The notes beneath the pieces were generated by a model. It made no database searches, had not been told where the DNA came from, and worked only from the letters and a program-made list of their open reading frames with translations. Position numbers and translations under genes: made by a program. Positions 59,798-64,000 of a stretch of 64,000 nt of DNA are shown one piece after another. Source of the stretch: Ramlibacter albus (GTDB lineage: Bacteria > Pseudomonadota > Gammaproteobacteria > Burkholderiales > Burkholderiaceae_C). The DNA is taken from positions 1 through 64,000 of the forward strand of contig NZ_JACORU010000016.1 in the NCBI RefSeq assembly GCF_014297445.1, read 5' to 3'. Numbering within the stretch: the first letter of the stretch is position 1; every line of letters begins with the position of its first letter.

Positions 59798-60961
59798 ATG
59801 ACACGCGTGCGCCTCCTCCCCTTGGCCGTCCTCGCTGGCTCTGCCGTGCTGGCCGGCTGCTCCCGAACCGAAGCCCCGCCCGAGCCGGTCCGTGCCGTCA
59901 AGGTGCTCACCGTCGGCGCGTCGAGTTTCGACTCGGGCTACGAGTTCTCCGGCGAGGTGCGGCCCCGCGTCGAGTCGCGCCTGGGCTTCCGGGTGGCGGG
60001 CAAGGTCATCAAGCGCCAGGCCGAGCTGGGCCAGCATGTGAAGGCCGGCGACGTGCTCGCGCAACTGGACCCGCAGGACTATCGCCTTGCTGCCGATGCC
60101 GCCCGCGCCCAGGTTGCGGCCGCGCAGACCAACCGCGACCTCGCCGCCGCCGACTTCAAGCGCTACCAGTCGCTGCGCGAGCAGAACTTCATCAGCGGCG
60201 CCGAGCTGGAGCGCCGCGAAACCGCGCTCAAGGCCGCGCAGGCGCAGCTGGACCAGGCGAACGCGCAGATGGCCGCGCAGGGCAACCAGGCCAAGTACAC
60301 GAACCTCGTTGCCGATGTCTCCGGCGTCATCACCGCCATCGAGGCCGAGCCCGGGCAGGTCGTCACTGCCGGCACACCCATCGTGCGCATCGCGCAGGAC
60401 GGCCCCCGCGACGTGGTGTTCTCCGTGCCGGAAGACAAGGTCGTCGCGCTCAAGCCGGGCGGCGACGTGCAGGTCAAGCCGTGGTCCGCCGCCGCCGCGG
60501 TGCCGGGCAAGATCCGTGAAGTCGCCGCGAGCGCGGACCCGGTCACGCGCACGTACGCCGTGAAGGTCTCCCTCGACGCCGCGACGCAGCCGCCGCTGGG
60601 CGCCACCGCCACTGTGACCCCGCAGGCCCTCAGCCATGCAGGCACGGCCGTGATCAAGCTGCCCACGAGCGCGCTGCGCCAGGAAGGCAAGGGCACCGCC
60701 GTGTGGGTGGTCGACAAGCCCACGATGACCGTCAAGCTGCAGCCGGTGCAAGTGGCCACGGCCGACGGCAATGACGCCGTCATCGCGGCCGGCGTGCAAC
60801 CGGGCCAGCTCGTCGTCTCCGCCGGCGTGCACGTGCTCTCGCCCAACCAGAAGGTCACGCTGTGGCAGGACCGCAGTGCCGCGCATCTGGCCGCGCCCCA
60901 GCCCGCCGGCAAGTCGTCCGCCATGGGCGCGCAGGCCGCCACGCTGCCGCCCGCGAAGTGA
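59798..60961 (+). CDS. RND efflux periplasmic adaptor (membrane fusion protein)
   Basis: A 387-residue lipoprotein adaptor: lipobox VLAGC near residue 20, then GEVRPRVESRLGFRVAGKVIKR (beta-barrel and lipoyl entry), PQDYRLAADAARAQVAAAQTNRDLAAADF...LERRETALKAAQAQLDQANAQ (alpha-hairpin) and VSGVITAIEAEPGQVVTAGTPIVRIA (second lipoyl half). Links the RND pump to an outer-membrane channel. ATG at 59798 gives a proper lipoprotein signal; followed by the permease after seven bases. Confidence 0.94.
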   Translation: MTRVRLLPLAVLAGSAVLAGCSRTEAPPEPVRAVKVLTVGASSFDSGYEFSGEVRPRVESRLGFRVAGKVIKRQAELGQHVKAGDVLAQLDPQDYRLAADAARAQVAAAQTNRDLAAADFKRYQSLREQNFISGAELERRETALKAAQAQLDQANAQMAAQGNQAKYTNLVADVSGVITAIEAEPGQVVTAGTPIVRIAQDGPRDVVFSVPEDKVVALKPGGDVQVKPWSAAAAVPGKIREVAASADPVTRTYAVKVSLDAATQPPLGATATVTPQALSHAGTAVIKLPTSALRQEGKGTAVWVVDKPTMTVKLQPVQVATADGNDAVIAAGVQPGQLVVSAGVHVLSPNQKVTLWQDRSAAHLAAPQPAGKSSAMGAQAATLPPAK

Positions 60962-60968
60962 GGCAGCG

Positions 60969-63900
60969 ATGACGCAGATCGAACCGAAGGAGAAGTTCAA
61001 CCTCTCCAAATGGGCGCTGGAACACCCGGCGCTCACGCGCTACCTGATGGTGGTGCTGATGGTGCTGGGCATTGCCGCCTATTTCAACCTGGGCCAGGAC
61101 GAGGACCCGCCCTTCACCTTCCGCGCGATGGTGGTGCGCACGTACTGGCCGGGCGCCACGGCGCAGCAGGTGGCCGAGCAGGTGACGGACAAGATCGAGC
61201 GCACGCTGCAGGAAGCGCCGTACGCCGACATCATCCGCAGCTATTCCAAGCCGGGCGAGTCGCAGATCATCTTCCAGATCAAGGACTCGTCCAAGCCGGG
61301 CGACGTGGCCAACGTCTGGTACACGGTGCGCAAGAAGATCGGCGACATGCGCTTCACGCTGCCGCAAGGCATCCAGGGGCCGTTCTTCAACGACGAGTTC
61401 GGCGACGTCTACGGCGTGATCTACGCGCTGGAGGCCGACAGCGGCTACAGCTACGCCGAGGTCAAGCAGTTCGCCGACGACGTGCGCCAGCAGCTGTTGC
61501 GCGTGCCGGACGTGGCGAAGGTGGAACTCTTCGGCGTGCAGGACGAGAAGGTCTTCATCGAGATCTCGCAGAAGCGCCTCGCGCAACTGGGCCTGGACCT
61601 GAACCAGGTGCTCGCGCAACTGGGCCAGCAGAACGCCATCGAGTCCGCCGGCGCAGTGCAGACGCCGCTCGATACCGTGCAGGTGCGTGTCGCAGGCCAG
61701 TTCGAAGCGGTGGCGCAACTGCAGGCCATGCCGATCCGCGGCAGCTCGGGCAACCAGCTCAAGCTCGGCGACATCGCCGAGATCAAGCGCGGCTACGTCG
61801 ACCCGCCCGCCGTGAAGGTGCGCCACGGCGGCAAGGAAGTGATCGCGCTGGGCGTGTCCATGGCCAAGGGCGGCGACATCATCCGCCTGGGCAAGTCGCT
61901 CAAGGCGGCCAACAACAAGATCGAGGACGGCCTGCCCGCGGGCATCAAGCTCGTGCAGCTGCAGGACCAGCCCAAGGCCGTGTCCAACTCGGTGGGCGAG
62001 TTCGTGCGCACGCTGGTGGAGGCGGTGGTGATCGTGCTGGCCGTGAGCTTCGTCGCGCTGGGCCTGCACAAGAAGCCGAACGCGGCCGAGCTTCCGCTCT
62101 TCAGCCGCTGGTACATCGACATGCGCCCGGGCCTGGTGGTGGGCATCACGATCCCGCTCGTGCTGGCCGTGACCTTCCTCGCGATGGACTACTGGGGCAT
62201 CGGGCTGCACAAGATCTCGCTCGGCTCGCTGATCATCGCGCTGGGCCTGCTGGTGGACGACGCGATCATCGCCGTGGAGATGATGGTGCGGAAGATGGAA
62301 GAGGGCTACGACAAGGTCCGCGCCGCCACCTTCGCTTATGAAGTGACGGCGATGCCGATGCTCACCGGCACGCTGATCACCGCCACCGGCTTCCTGCCGA
62401 TCGGCCTGGCGAAATCTACCGTCGGCGAATACACGTTCGCGATCTTCGCCGTGACGGCGATCGCGCTCGTGCTGTCGTGGTTCGTCTCCGTCTACTTCGT
62501 GCCCTACCTCGGCACGCTGCTGCTCAAGGCCAAGCCGGTGTCGAGCGACCACCACGAGCACTTCGACACGCCCTTCTACCGCACCTTCCGCCGCCTGGTG
62601 GACTGGTGCGTCGAGCACCGCTGGATCACCATCGGCGCGACGATCCTCACCTTCGCCCTCGGTATCGTGGGCATGGGGAAGGTGCAGCAGCAGTTCTTCC
62701 CCGACTCGAGCCGGCCGGAGATCATGGTCGACATCTGGTTCCCCGAAGGCACGTCCTTCCAGGCGAACGAGACGGTCACCAAGCGCGTCGAGCAGCGCCT
62801 GCTGCGCGAGCCGGGCGTCACCGGCGTCAGCACGTGGGTCGGCTCGGGCGTGCCGCGCTTCTACCTGCCGCTTGACCAGGTGTTCCCGCAGACCAACGTT
62901 TCGCAGTTCATCGTGATGCCGCAGGACCTGAAGGTGCGCGAGTCGCTGCGCGTGAAGCTGCCCGCGCTGCTGGCGCAGGAGTTCCCCGAGGTGCGCGGCC
63001 GCGTCAAGCTGCTGCCCAACGGCCCGCCCGTGCCCTACCCGGTGCAGTTCCGCGTGATGGGCCCCGACCCCGCGCAGCTGCGCGAGTACGCGGACCAGGT
63101 GAAGGAAGTGTTCCGCGCCAGCCCCAACACGCGCGGCACCAACGACAACTGGAACGAATCGGTGAAGGTGCTGCGCCTCGAGGTGGACCAGGCCAAGGCG
63201 CGCGCGCTGGGCGTCACCAGCCAGTCGATCGCGCAGGCGAGCAAGACCATCCTGCAAGGCACGAACGTCGGCCAGTACCGGGAAGGCGACAAGCTGATCG
63301 ACATCGTGCTGCGCCAGCCGGCCGACGAGCGCAACGCAATCACCGACATCGCCAACGCCTACCTGCCGACCGCGAGCGGCAAGTCGATCCCGCTCACGCA
63401 GATCGCCAAGCCGGTCTTCACCTGGGAGCCGGGCGTGATGTGGCGCGAGAACCGCACCTATGCGATCACCGTGCAGTCGGACATCAAGGAAGGCATGCAG
63501 GGCGCGACCGTCACCAACGAGCTGCTGCCCAAGCTGCAGGCGCTGGAGCAGAAATGGGCGCCGGGCTTCCGCATCGAGGTGGCGGGCGCCGTGGCCGAGA
63601 GCAGCAAGGGGTCGTCGTCGATCAATGCCGGCATGCCGATCATGCTGTTCATCACCTTCACGCTGCTGATGCTGCAGCTGCAGAGCTTCAGCCGTTCGCT
63701 GCTGGTGTTCCTCACCGGGCCGCTGGGCATCGCGGGCGTCGCCGGCGCGCTGATCGTGCTGGACCGGCCCTTCGGCTTCGTGGCGCTGCTGGGCGTGATC
63801 GCGCTCATGGGCATGATCCAGCGCAACTCGGTGATCCTGATCGACCAGATCGAGCAGGACCGTGCGCGCGGCGTGCCGGCCTGGGACGCGATCGTGGAGT

Positions 63901-64000
63901 CGGCGGTACGCCGCCTGAGGCCGATCGTGCTGACGGCTGCCGCTGCGGTGCTCGCGATGATCCCGCTTTCGCGCTCGGTGTTCTGGGGCCCGATGGCCGT
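60969..64000 (+). CDS. RND efflux permease, 3' end outside the window
   Basis: The frame is open from ATG 60969 to the window edge, about 1010 codons of a family usually 1020-1050 long. First helix ALTRYLMVVLMVLGIAAYFNLGQDEDPPF, the periplasmic porter region (YWPGATAQQVAEQVTDKIERTLQ), then IGLHKISLGSLIIALGLLVDDAIIAVEMMVRKME, the central proton-relay helix with DD, and a second porter half. TolC-like channel and tetR are not visible. Substrate unknown. Confidence 0.95.
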   Translation, partial: MTQIEPKEKFNLSKWALEHPALTRYLMVVLMVLGIAAYFNLGQDEDPPFTFRAMVVRTYWPGATAQQVAEQVTDKIERTLQEAPYADIIRSYSKPGESQIIFQIKDSSKPGDVANVWYTVRKKIGDMRFTLPQGIQGPFFNDEFGDVYGVIYALEADSGYSYAEVKQFADDVRQQLLRVPDVAKVELFGVQDEKVFIEISQKRLAQLGLDLNQVLAQLGQQNAIESAGAVQTPLDTVQVRVAGQFEAVAQLQAMPIRGSSGNQLKLGDIAEIKRGYVDPPAVKVRHGGKEVIALGVSMAKGGDIIRLGKSLKAANNKIEDGLPAGIKLVQLQDQPKAVSNSVGEFVRTLVEAVVIVLAVSFVALGLHKKPNAAELPLFSRWYIDMRPGLVVGITIPLVLAVTFLAMDYWGIGLHKISLGSLIIALGLLVDDAIIAVEMMVRKMEEGYDKVRAATFAYEVTAMPMLTGTLITATGFLPIGLAKSTVGEYTFAIFAVTAIALVLSWFVSVYFVPYLGTLLLKAKPVSSDHHEHFDTPFYRTFRRLVDWCVEHRWITIGATILTFALGIVGMGKVQQQFFPDSSRPEIMVDIWFPEGTSFQANETVTKRVEQRLLREPGVTGVSTWVGSGVPRFYLPLDQVFPQTNVSQFIVMPQDLKVRESLRVKLPALLAQEFPEVRGRVKLLPNGPPVPYPVQFRVMGPDPAQLREYADQVKEVFRASPNTRGTNDNWNESVKVLRLEVDQAKARALGVTSQSIAQASKTILQGTNVGQYREGDKLIDIVLRQPADERNAITDIANAYLPTASGKSIPLTQIAKPVFTWEPGVMWRENRTYAITVQSDIKEGMQGATVTNELLPKLQALEQKWAPGFRIEVAGAVAESSKGSSSINAGMPIMLFITFTLLMLQLQSFSRSLLVFLTGPLGIAGVAGALIVLDRPFGFVALLGVIALMGMIQRNSVILIDQIEQDRARGVPAWDAIVESAVRRLRPIVLTAAAAVLAMIPLSRSVFWGPMA

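Overview
The window is GC-rich (roughly two thirds G+C), gene-dense bacterial DNA with short gaps and many 1-4 base gene overlaps. Gene content and order (rib-nusB-tol cluster, tripartite tricarboxylate transporter with Bug-type receptors, TAXI-TRAP transporter, squalene synthase pair, beta-proteobacterial type IV pilus assembly cluster) point to a beta-proteobacterium of the Burkholderiales, most likely Comamonadaceae (Ramlibacter/Variovorax-like). It reads as chromosomal core plus transport and catabolic islands. I see no CRISPR array, prophage or intact insertion sequence.

Region by region: 1-352 is gene-poor with an imperfect palindrome. 353-7720 (minus) is a ten-gene tightly packed operon ribD-ribE-ribBX-ribH-nusB-aminotransferase-ybgC-tolQ-tolR-tolA. 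7851-15890 (plus) encodes type IV pilus minor pilins, PilY1 and three FimT/GspH-like proteins, the last without a recognisable prepilin motif. 15893-18573 (minus) has nrdR, glyA behind a ZTP riboswitch, and a membrane-anchored lytic transglycosylase behind a long structured leader with a strong promoter. 18774-19383 is intergenic and holds a candidate structured RNA ending in a strong terminator, followed by a DUF349 protein. 22163-27237 (minus) is an envelope/periplasm operon (TPR protein, L,D-transpeptidase, two cyclophilins, lpxH, mtfA). 27394-35259 (plus apart from one TonB-like gene) has cysS, a DNA glycosylase, accA, tilS, a Bug receptor, a hypothetical gene, lysC and tRNA-Ser(GCU).

35556-47149 is transport-rich: an orphan TAXI receptor, a class III aminotransferase with a second TAXI receptor and a fused TRAP permease, then a two-component system divergent from tctCBA. 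47163-56266 is a coherent unit: a PAS-containing sigma-54 activator, two TGTCTG-N5-CAGACA palindromes, a good sigma-54 promoter, a complete branched-chain-amino-acid-type ABC transporter, a carboxylesterase lipoprotein and an alpha/beta hydrolase. The end of the window holds hemH and a HAD phosphatase (divergent), two squalene synthase family genes, and an RND efflux pair whose permease runs off the window.

The least ordinary signals are regulatory: the sigma-54/UAS control region, the lytic transglycosylase leader, the candidate RNA at about 19132-19325, and the glyA ZTP riboswitch. The odd pilin-like protein at 15378 and the tol operon that ends at tolA without an adjacent tolB/pal are also worth checking.
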